Positions 35,340 through 51,019 of a stretch of 64,000 bases of DNA are shown in pieces. The translations under genes and the position numbers were made by a program. The notes below the pieces were generated by a model. It ran no database searches and was not told the DNA's origin. It saw only the letters and a list, made by a program, of their open reading frames with translations. Position 1 is the first letter of the stretch; each line of letters opens with the position of its first letter. This DNA is from Parietaria judaica. Its lineage: Eukaryota > Streptophyta > Magnoliopsida > Rosales > Urticaceae. The DNA is taken from NCBI GenBank assembly GCA_954871525.1, contig OX940866.1:14469001-14533000 (forward strand). The letters are read 5' to 3'.

Positions 35340-36435
35340 CAGTGGCGGGAGCACACTCAAGGGTGGGGTGGTTGAAACTAGGGGTGAAACCGGTACCGAT
35401 AATCGGTAAATTAGTATTTTTTGGTATTGGTATTGAATAATCGAGATTTTTTTTTTTGGTATTGGTATTGGTATCGGTTCTAAAATTTATTGGTTTTTTA
35501 TCAAACCGATACCGAGACCGAGACCGAGAAAAAATAAACGAAAACCGATAAATAAACCGAGACATAAACCGAGACATAAACGAAAACCGATAAATAAACC
35601 GAGACATAAACGAAAACCGATAAATAAACCGAGACATAAATAACCCGGGGAAAAATCCAAAAATAATACAAAATACCATGTCCGAAATATAAAAATACAT
35701 GTCTAATACATAAAAACATCAAACATAATTAAAACATGTCATTTATTTTTCTTTGATTTTGGTTTCGCCTTCTCTTTTTTCTTTGATTTCGCCTCGTTTT
35801 TTTTCTTGGCCATGTTACTAATACCACCGGTAAGAGCGGAGGGGACGGAAGTTGAAACGGGAACTTCAAAGTTTTCTTCTACAATAAACAATTAAAAGAA
35901 ACTTTCATTTAACAAATATAAAAGCATAATTATTACATATATATTATATTCAATGTTACAAACCTATTTGCATTGTAATATAAAATCTGTTATATTATAA
36001 AAAAAACGACATGTAGTATAATAAAACACGACATGTAGTTCAAAACCGAAACCGATACCGATATTCGAGAAATTTGGTATCAGTATCGTTTCTCGGTATC
36101 GGTATCGGTTTCCGATACCGATAAGTATCGGTTCTCGGTTTTAAACTAAATTTATCGGTTTTTTTTTTAAACCGATCCGAGATCGATACCGATACCGAGA
36201 CGATACCGATAAACGGTGACAAAATTTTCACCCCTAGTTGAAACCACCCCCCAAAAAAAAAAATAGTGTAATTATGGTATAATTTTATATAATTTTAGTG
36301 TAAATACATATAAAATTTTACCTCAACCCCCCCTAAAGTTTCTGTAAAATGTGTATATAACCCCTTCAAGTGCAATTTTTGACAAAAAAAATTAAATCTA
36401 ACCCCCCCGAGATGAAATTCCTGGTTCCGCCACTG
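35340..36435. mobile_element. hAT-type MITE (outer), split by a second hAT
   Basis: Ends CAGTGGCGGGAGC and GGTTCCGCCACTG are inverted. The 8-bp target duplication TTTAGAAA is exact at 35332-35339 and 36436-36443. Without the inner insertion and its duplication the element is about 230 bp. CAGTGGCGGA-type termini with 8-bp duplications are characteristic of plant hAT MITEs. Confidence 0.9.
35379..36236. mobile_element. hAT-type nonautonomous element (inner), ATCGGT-rich
   Basis: Ends TAGGGGTGAAA and TTTTCACCCCTA with an exact 8-bp duplication GTTGAAAC (35371-35378 and 36237-36244). 858 bp, no transposase. Both subterminal regions are packed with (GGTATC/GATACC)n-like hexamers in opposite orientation, so the element could fold into a long imperfect hairpin. 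Frames over this region are repeats and not genes. Confidence 0.92.
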
Positions 36436-36482
36436 TTTAGAAACGTTAAAAAAAATGTAAAAAGTTGCAAGGGTATGTATAG

Positions 36483-37442
36483 CAAGGTTCAACTTACCGA
36501 GATTGTCGATAAATTGGTTACCGTTTTCGATGGATTAATCGATAGCTTACCGATTAACCGACGGAAAACTTATAATACTGTAGGTTACCGATTACCGATA
36601 CTTTTCGAAGATTATCGACGGATTATCGACACTTTTCGATACTTTTCGATGGAAAACTTACAAAATATTTTTATAATATCATACCACAAAACATATGTAA
36701 ATAAAGTCATACACACATATAATTCCATCACTAATCTCAAATCTAAAACACTAATATTAAGTCACTTTATTAATTTAAGTGTATAATATTAAGTCACTTT
36801 ATTAGTTTAAGTGTATAATATTAAGTCAAATTATTATGTGAAGTGAATATGTATGTTAATTAAGTGTGTAATATTAAGTGAATATGCATGTTAATTGTAT
36901 ATGTATGTTAACAAATTTAATATTAGTTGAAGTGTATAATATTAAATGAATATACATATTAAATGTATATGTATGTTAGGTGAAGTTAATATGTATGTTA
37001 AGTGTATAATATTATTTGAAGTGTGTAATATTAAGTTAAATTATTAGGTGAAGTGTATGTGTATGTGTATGTTAAGTGTGAATGTGTGATAGTAGTTGAA
37101 TAACAAAAAGTCCCACATTGATAGATGACAAGAGTTTGGTGATGTTTATATACCAAATATTAGGGACAAAGGCTTGGGCCCTTTGGGTCATAGGATTTTG
37201 TGGATGAGGGAGGACTCACACAAATGTTACACCACCACGCGCGCGCCGCCGCCGCCGTCCGGACGGACGTGACGGGGTGGGGTGCTCTTGTGTGAGTATA
37301 ATAATTTTTGCCGAAAGTTTAATTGGTTGCCGCGAAATTTTTTTTTCATTTAACCGAAAAGTACCTATTTTTTACACGCTAGAGCCGGTAACTACCGAAA
37401 ATCGGCGATTATCGACGATTATCGTCGAAAATGCGAACCTTG
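36483..37442. mobile_element. hAT-type nonautonomous element, family X copy 1
   Basis: Termini CAAGGTTC and GAACCTTG with exact 8-bp duplication ATGTATAG (36475-36482 and 37443-37450). 960 bp. Subterminal sequences are rich in TTACCGA/TCGATAA motifs in both orientations. The interior holds TATAATATTAAGT repeats and a conserved promoter-like block (37109-37310). It is nearly identical over long stretches to the copy at 49673-50932. No coding region. Confidence 0.93.
37109..37309 (+). promoter_or_regulatory. U6-type USE/TATA promoter with hairpin and T-run, hAT copy 1
   Basis: GTCCCACATTG (37110-37120, one mismatch to the snRNA USE consensus RTCCCACATCG) is followed after 24 nt by TTTATATA (37145-37152), the spacing of Pol III-type plant U6 promoters. 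Downstream are a GC-rich hairpin closed by ACTCACACAA (37214-37223) and TTGTGTGAGT (37288-37297), then T5 at 37305-37309. A T4 at 37196-37199 could end Pol III transcription earlier. Activity is inferred. Confidence 0.6.
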
Positions 37443-37502
37443 ATGTATAGTATACTATAAGAATTTCAGTTTTTATGGTCTCTCATTTTGTAAATTGAAT
37501 TA

Positions 37503-37710
37503 TTGTATTTTATTTTTTTTGAATGGGGTAACACTATCGGCCAATGTTACAATGCATTATCGCATTACAAGATATATTCAGTGTAAGAAAAAGTGGCACT
37601 ATTGCCCAAGTTTTCATATGTAAATGGGGCACCCATTTGAGTCCCATAAGATTTGAACGGACCTCTTGAATAGATTTATCGTCGAGTTACGCCAAGCTTG
37701 CTTGGTTGTG
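37503..37710 (-). mobile_element. tRNA-derived SINE, older copy
   Basis: Read on minus: an A-box-like TTGGCGTAACTCG near 37692, a B-box GTTCAAATC near 37650, body sequence shared with the SINE at 56078, and a T-rich (A-rich on minus) tail at 37503-37520. Target duplication AATTGAATTA at 37493-37502 and 37711-37720. Confidence 0.82.
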
Positions 37711-38101
37711 AATTGAATTAATTATAAAGGCTAAAACTCGTCTTTAATTTATTAAAACTTTACAAAATTTATTGTAGATCGTGTTTTATTATTTCTCCCT
37801 CCTTTACACAATTTTTTTTTTAATTTCGTATTTGTATTTTTGTCTTTATATAATCTTTACTTTGTATTTTTTGCTCTTGTAGTACTCTTAATTTTGTATT
37901 TTTATCCTTATATAATTTTTTTGTGTGGTTATTTGTTTAAAGAGCAAATCCAATCACGAACATCATTTTGATATTTAGAACTCCATGGGTGTCATTTTAT
38001 TTTGAGTAAATAGATGTCATGGCCTATCCTAAGGACTAGAACAGTCACGGTTATAGGCGAACAAGGCCGTCGCTTCAGAGTTTAGACCTCTAACCTCAAA
38101 A

Positions 38102-38104
<3 letters not shown>

Positions 38105-38146
<42 letters not shown>
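38105..38146. repeat. (TA)n microsatellite
   Basis: About 20 uninterrupted TA units. Confidence 0.9.
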
Positions 38147-38149
<3 letters not shown>

Positions 38150-38267
38150 GCAATGTCTATCAAAATTAATTGTAAGAATCAATTAATAACAGACTCCAGA
38201 CTCCTAATAAAAATAAACTAAGAGTGGTAAAAATACCTAAGCTAAAATACACATTGAGCGACAAAAC

Positions 38268-39124
38268 TGTTGACGTGGTTTCCCACCTCAATCAGTCAAT
38301 ACGACTTGTGAGTGTATGATATTTGAAATGTATGATTTTGTGGAATTCGATCCTTCTCGTTGCAAACTCTCAATCACTCCGCACGTATATGTATATATAT
38401 GTATATAAGTTGTATAAATTAGACGAGGGATTATTTATAGAGGTTCGTCCCAAGGCGGTAGTTGACTACGTCCTCTGTTAGTTTATTGCGACAATGAACA
38501 TGGACGGATAGCTACAGACAGCAAATAGCGTCTAAGAAGAGAGAAAGAAGAGGGGAAGCAGAGAAAATACAAAGAAAACTCTCAAAGGACAAAAGTGTTG
38601 GATATAAAAGCTCTCGATGTATTATCTTGGGGATTGTGTATCTTGGTTTGTGGCCGAGCTTGGTATCTATAGGCTTGAAATCTTCTCGTTGGACTTCCAG
38701 GAATCTTGGAGTCGTTCTTCCGAGCTGACCGGGCTGACTGGCTCGTCTTGCTGACACGTGTCCCACGACTGCGCGTTCTACGCCGAGCTGGATTCTTGAC
38801 CAGATAGATCCGTTTGAAGACTTGACTTCGTGCTCCTGGTCTTCAGCTCAATTTGAATTGATGAGGCCGGCTAGGAAATATGACGGTTCTGACCTTCCTT
38901 TCCTTGGTTGGCGACGGATAGCTTCTGGGCTTTGGGCCGGGTAGCTTCCTGTTTGTTGGGCCTCGCAATGGCCAGACGTCCTAATGGGCTTTGAGCCTCT
39001 CAAGTGGGCTTTTGCGAATAGTATCTATTCTTTAAAACCTTTTATTACTTAGTTATAAATTTAATTAATTCATATTTTTATACTATATGTCGTATTAAAA
39101 TAACGATGAATTTGCACATCAACA
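38268..39124 (-). mobile_element. Solo LTR, family A (Ty3/gypsy-like)
   Basis: On minus it runs from TGTTGATGTGCAAATTC to CCACGTCAACA, 857 bp. Target duplication AAAAC at 38263-38267 and 39125-39129. The segment ACAGAGGACGTAGTCAACTA (minus) is also present in the solo LTR at 48783, showing the same family. No internal retroelement sequence remains, so LTR-LTR recombination is the likely origin. Confidence 0.9.
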
Positions 39125-39240
39125 AAAACTACCAAAGGTACCTAACGCTAAGACTATACAACACTTTAATAAATATTTTTTCATATATATAAATTGTTTG
39201 GGAAACATTAGGGAAGATGATATGACAATCTCCAATATCT

Positions 39241-39270
39241 AATAATATATATATATATATATATATATAT
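39241..39270. repeat. (TA)n microsatellite
   Basis: About 14 TA units in AT-rich spacer DNA. Confidence 0.85.
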
Positions 39271-39437
39271 TAGATATATTAATGGTAGCCAATAATATAG
39301 CGTTGAAAAGCTAAGCCTGTCATGTACAACTCATCTACTAAGCTAGACAGCTTCATAGTTTAAATTTAATATGTATAATTGACAATTTAGTGGAATGTTA
39401 CAAACATTCATCTAAAAACTCACAATTTTTTTCAAGC

Positions 39438-40550
39438 TGTAAAGTCAAGTTAGGTGATTTATGCGGATTAACGAGATAGTTACCAAACATAACGCGGAAA
39501 GCAATAAAGAGACACGCGATATTTTGGTAAGTAATCTGCGGGGCACTCACCCAGATTAATCACCAATAAAGTTTACAAGCACCAATTACTAGGTAAGTAA
39601 AATAGCTAAAGAAAAAAGAGCTCCCCCTGAAGTTACAGCCTGCTACACAGCCGGTAACACAGCTTGGTCTTGAAATGGTGATCGAGTCCCGACTTGTGAC
39701 GGTGGTCACTTCCCTTCAGGAATCGGACTCAGCAAGATCCCCTTGCCATAATAGACTAGGCCTGAATCCCTCAGACTCGTTCTGCGAACACGGTCGACAC
39801 CTCCTCTCGAAGATTTAAGTTTGAGCTCCGACTTGTGACGCCAATGCAGATCGCCACGTCTCTTGAGAGAATCGGACTCAGCAAGTTCCACTTGCTATTT
39901 GTCGACGTAAGACTGAATCCTTCAGCCCGGTTCTTCACAACTCTGTCGACGCCTCTCCCGAGGCAGGATGTTCGATGATAAAACACCGTTCTGTGAAAAC
40001 TGATAACCTTGATGATACTGACGGCAAGGTTAAACTCTGAAGGGACAACGTGAAACTTATCTGTGCAGCGTGCAGACCTTCTGTAGCATCCCTTCGAATG
40101 TTCTTGACGAACAACAAGCTTGGTCTTGTGGATGACGTGAAAACCGCAAGTTTGATTTTGGGTTGTATATGGAGAACAACCTTCGTGAGCTCTTTGTGTA
40201 TTTTCTCTGGACTTTAGGCTTGGAGAACTGAGGAAGAAGGCAGAAAATAATACGTATTTAATATGTCAAATTTGTAGCTTCATTTTTCCCTCAAAATAGC
40301 AACTAATTCTCAAGATTTAAGGAATAATAAATATAAATATAAATCATTAATCTTGGAAATAAATCACTAAATGATTAGAGTCAATCCAGATAGAATATAG
40401 CCCATGAAATTTGCTCAAATCTGTTGAAGAAAAGCGTGTAAACTTTTCATAAAATTCGCAACAAACTGAGACGATTTCGACTGCATGATGTAGATGTAGT
40501 TACGACTGTAGTTGACGATATTTCAACTATAGTCACCAAAATATCCAACA
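39438..40550 (-). mobile_element. Solo LTR, family B (probably Copia)
   Basis: On minus it starts TGTTGGATATTTTGGTGACT (40550) and ends near TTTACA (39438). The flanks CAAGC (39433-39437) and CAAGA (40551-40555) are a 4-of-5 match. TGTTGGA starts are typical of plant Copia LTRs. It contains a diverged internal duplication of about 140 bp (CGACTTGTGACG...GAATCGGACTCAGCAAG at about 39690 and 39830). Open frames over it are short and unconserved. Confidence 0.65.
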
Positions 40551-40555
40551 CAAGA

Positions 40556-41216
40556 AATAAAAGCAGAACCCTGTTTCTTCACAAGCAATGGTAGAAGATA
40601 ATCGATAAATAAATAATTTGATGCATGGATTCACATTCAATCTACATCTAGTACTAAAGAGCCTCAAATTTTACATATAAAACAGGTAGACACGTATCGG
40701 ATTAAATGAAAGTGCAATGTTCGTATTTTGATCATGATTTTATTATTTTTACTTCATTCAAATTTTATTTTGAAAGTATAGCTTTCTAATTTTAAAATTA
40801 TTAAACTGACAACAAAAAAAAAACCCTCAAAATTTCTTGTAAGAGATTGACACTTGTATTTGACATATAATTTTATGACAGCTTTTTAAAAAATTCCCGA
40901 AAATAACTACTATCACATCCTTTTTTTTTTTATCTTTTTTTATTAAGAAGTTTGTAAGAAAAAAAAAATGGAGATGAAGATTTTGTGAGAAAAATATAGA
41001 GAAGAGAAAAAAAAGAAACAGTGAGAGTCTAAAGAACACAAAATAAAAAGAAGTTTATGACATTATGAAACCCCTTAAATGATGCTATTTTGAACCATTT
41101 ATGGTTTCCGTGTTTCACATGTTACAACAACAAGTCCTTCAGAGAGCCAATGGAAGGGGGAAATGTCCGTCTACGATTACCGGAAACTTGAGCCGATACG
41201 TTGTAATAGGTTAGCT
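40556..41216. other. AT-rich stretch, includes the CRT3 3' UTR
   Basis: No gene other than the presumed 3' UTR of the minus-strand calreticulin gene just above 41100. Confidence 0.5.
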
Positions 41217-47390
<6,174 letters not shown>

Positions 47391-47769
47391 GGCTTCTCGC
47401 GAGCTTTGTGTTAAATGTCAAAGCTAGCTTCGAAGTAAGTTGGAAGTTGCTCGAACCAGACCAGCAATATTTTATGTATTCTCAAATGCACGCTTAAAAA
47501 ATAATTTTTGAGCTAAAATACGTTAATTTATTCTTACTATTATTATTCTTTACCAAAGCTAAAAAAAATATTAATGAAAAATTGATGTTTTAGTTTACAA
47601 GTTTAGCAATAATTTTTGTATTGAAAGTTATAAAAAATTTAAATTGAAAGTTAAATCGTGCAATATGAATAAAAAAAAAAAAGGTAAATGAGGCTAATGT
47701 TCATTTGAATCCAAACCTTTTAATAAAATGCCCACAACATTTAATACCATTAAATACTACTCAAATTGG

Positions 47770-48522
47770 CAAATCTGGAATAATAGAAATAATGTTGTGA
47801 ATGTAAGTAAACTAAGGACCCAAGAGAATATTGTTGAGGGGGCGCTCAGCTACCTTTCGGAGTTTAAGGAGGCCCAGAAGACGGAGAACCCAAAGAAACT
47901 TGATGAGGCATCTACGCCGTCTTGGAATCCTCCTCTGTTGGGATGGGTTGACATTTGTGTTGACGCTGCGATTGATGGTCGTGGAGAGGGGTACGGAATT
48001 GGCCTAGTGGCTCGTAATCACGATAACCGTGTCCTTGCTTCGGGGATTAATTTCTACAGGCACGGGTTGTCTCCCCAACTTGCGGAGGCTTCAGCTATTC
48101 GTCGAGGAGTTGAATGGGCGTATGATCAAGGATGGTCGAAGATTCGATTACAGTCAGATTGTCTGGGGGTGGTTAAAACTCTTAATAGCAAACGCAATCC
48201 CCGTTCAGATTTGGGATCCATTACCTCTGATACGCATCGTATAGCTACTCGGTTGGACTCTGTGGAATTCTACTTTAATCCGAGAAGTTGTAATGAAATT
48301 GCGCATGGTCTTGCGAAACTCGCTACTAAATTTAGAGGCAATATTGTCTGGTTGGAGTATGTTCCACCAAGTGTTGAACCTCTTCTTTTGAAAGATTCAG
48401 GATGTATTAAGGGAGTTCCGACCCTTGTTCGGGACGCTCGTATGGCTGTGGCCAATGGTAATTTGATGTGGAGTACTCTTCCCTCTCGAGCCGCACCCGT
48501 TTGGGGGACTCGAAGGGTTTAA
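47770..48522 (+). pseudogene. LINE ORF2 C-terminus, RNase H-like (RVT_3) domain
   Basis: Uninterrupted 250-codon remnant. After a short linker the RNase H-like fold shows VDICVDAAIDG (first Asp), QLAEASAIRRGVEWA (Glu), IRLQSDCLGVVKTL (Asp) and NPRSCNEIAHGLAKLA (the N..AH motif used in plant RVT_3 domains). In full-length LINEs this follows reverse transcriptase. Here endonuclease and RT are absent through 5' truncation. The open frame extends upstream to an ATG at 47728 that lies in host flank, giving a fortuitous 264-codon reading frame. Expression is unproven. Confidence 0.88.
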
Positions 48523-48548
48523 TGAGGCTCGTCTTTCTTAAAAAAAAA
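47770..48548 (+). mobile_element. 5'-truncated LINE with RNase H-like tail of ORF2
   Basis: Exact 15-bp target duplication ATACTACTCAAATTG at 47755-47769 and 48549-48563, with an A-tract directly before the right copy. These are marks of target-primed reverse transcription. The insert begins in ORF2 at the QIWNNRNN region and runs to the LINE 3' end. It lies about 365 bp upstream of the CRT3 start codon, in opposite orientation to CRT3. Confidence 0.93.
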
Positions 48549-49672
48549 ATACTACTCAAATTGTAATTTATAGACCGTAATACCCTTGGTTTTGTATTAC
48601 CTAGTATTAAAACTGATTTCTTTCTATATAATATTTAACTATTATAATAATTATTTAAATCATCCTATTTTTGTAGAATTTTTAAACGTGATATATTTTC
48701 ATAATGTACAACTATTATCATTCCTTAATTATAACATATATCTAACAAATTAATGCATAAATATACTTTTAACCTAACGTATTGTTGATGTGCAAATTCG
48801 TTCCTTAATCGGAATAATGAGGTCATTAATTAAATTTACAGTTCATATAAATTTAGAGCAAAGTTATGAATATAATTGAGTATTCATACAAATTGGGCTT
48901 GTGAGATACATAGCCCAAAGACCCAATAAACACTTAATTGAGTTGAGGCCCGAACAGAACCTAGAGCCCAAGGAACAAAAGCCCACCTCGAGTAGAGATT
49001 GCTCGAAGGAGACATGAGCAGAAGGCTTCCAAAGGGAAAAATCCCGAGCAGAACTCGAAATTCACACTAGCTCAAGACAAAAAGCAATACTTGGATATAA
49101 TCCAAAGTACCCGACAGGTCAAACGACCTGAAGGACCCAAAGCTCGTCCCGGGCAGAGATTGCCACAAAGGGATCCGAGCAGAAGCAGTCGAAAGATCCA
49201 ACCACGGGCAGACCAAGTCAACAACCTCAATTCAAACTTCCGAAGCCCGACCAGGAAGATCGCCACGATCAAAATTCGAATCCCCACGACGTCAAGTCAA
49301 AGTCCACTACTGCGCGATTCTCTCAGAACGTGGCCCACGTGTCAGCTCGACATTAAGTCAAGCTCCGAACTCGAAGCCACCACCAACGTACACTTCCAAC
49401 GGGCAGAAACCAGAAGCCTATAAAAGCAAGAAGACAACCCTATCACACGCACGCAAGCATTTACTTCGAGAGAAAAGAGTCTGAGAGTTGTAATTTCATA
49501 GTGTTTTCTTTCATTTTCGATCAACTTGGAATTGGCTTGTGGTTCTGGTTGATCTCTTTTTCAAAGCAATAAACTTACAGAGGACGTAGTCAACTACCGC
49601 ATTGGGACGAACCTCTCTAAAAAAACCTTTTGTGTTTTGTTTTTTTTTTAATCTTTTTGTTATCGTCGAAAG

Positions 49673-50932
49673 CAAGGTTCAACTTACCGAACTTGTCGAT
49701 AAATCGGTTACCGTTTTCGACGAATTAATCGATAGCTTACCGATTAACCGACGGAAAACTTATAATACTGTAGCTTACCGATTACCGATACTTTTCGAAG
49801 ATTATCGACACTTTTCGATACTTATCGACGGAAAACTTACAAAATATTTTTATAATATCATACCTCAAATTCAAAACATATGTAGATACGTAAAGTCATA
49901 CACACACATACAATTCCATCAAAAAGCTCAAATCTAAAACACTAATAACATAGTCTAACAAGTCTCAACTATCAAATACATAGTCTAATATAGTAATATC
50001 TCAAACTCAAACACATAATAGAAAGTGTATAATATTTGAGTATTTAAGCAAGATATTTATATAGGTTCAAAACTACATATTTAATAAATACAAGACATAA
50101 TTGTATACAACAAAACACATTTGTAACTTAAATATGTAGGTGAAATGTATAATATTAAGTCACTTTATTAGTTTAAGTGTATAATATTAAGTCAAATTAT
50201 TATGTGAAGTGAATATGTATGTTAATTAAGTGTGTAATATTAAGTGAATATGCATGTTAATTGTATATGTATGTTAACAAATTTAATATTAGTTGAAGTG
50301 TATAATATTAAATGAATATACATATTAAGTGTATATGTATGTTAGGTGAAGTTAATATGTATGTTAAGTGTATAATATTATTTGAAGTGTGTAATATTAA
50401 GTTAAATTATTAGGTGAAGTGTATGTGTATGTGTATGTGTATGTGTATGGTAAGTGTGAATGTGTGATATTAGTTGAATAACAAAAAGTCCCACATTGAT
50501 AGATGACCAGAGTTTGGTGATGTTTATATACCAAATATTAGGGACAAGGGCTTGGGCCCTTTGGGTCATAGGATTTTGTGGATGGGGAAGGACTCACACA
50601 AATGTTACACTTACACCACCACAGGCGCGCCGCCGTCCGTCCGGCCGGACGGGGCGGGGTGTGGTGAGGTGCTCTTGTGTGAGTATAATTATTTTTGCCG
50701 AAAGTATAATTGGTATTTTTGCCGCGATAATTTTTTTTATTTGCACCGAAAAGACCCTCATTTTTACACTGCAATTTCCGATAATCGGTTGGAAAATGTT
50801 TTATCGAAAACCTCGATAATCGTCGAAAAGCATATAAAACGATAAGTGTTAGAGCCGGCAACTTACCGGTAACTATCGAAAAGCTCGATTATCGGCGATT
50901 ATCGACGATTATCGTCGGTAATTCGAACCCTG
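49673..50932. mobile_element. hAT-type nonautonomous element, family X copy 2
   Basis: Termini CAAGGTTC and GAACCCTG, exact 8-bp duplication GTCGAAAG at 49665-49672 and 50933-50940. 1260 bp. Ends and most of the interior match copy 1 at 36483. About 300 bp near 49940-50150 are absent from copy 1. No transposase. Confidence 0.93.
50487..50696 (+). promoter_or_regulatory. U6-type USE/TATA promoter with hairpin and T-run, hAT copy 2
   Basis: GTCCCACATTG at 50488-50498, 24 nt, TTTATATA at 50523-50530: the same spacing as copy 1. The hairpin arms ACTCACACAA (50592-50601) and TTGTGTGAGT (50675-50684) are intact although the GC-rich loop differs. T5 is at 50692-50696. Confidence 0.6.
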
Positions 50933-51019
50933 GTCGAAAGTATTGACAACGCGGAGGTCAGGATCCACAAAGTCCTTAGCATCTTCAAATCGAAATCCCA
51001 TTCACTATTCACATGACTG

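Noticed and set aside
35251..35700. 149-codon minus-strand frame with FMSRFIYRF repeats
   Set aside because: Translation of the ATCGGT-like hexamer repeats of the inner hAT.
38512..38766. 84-codon minus-strand frame
   Set aside because: Lies wholly inside a solo LTR with exact TSD and lacks similarity to retroelement proteins.
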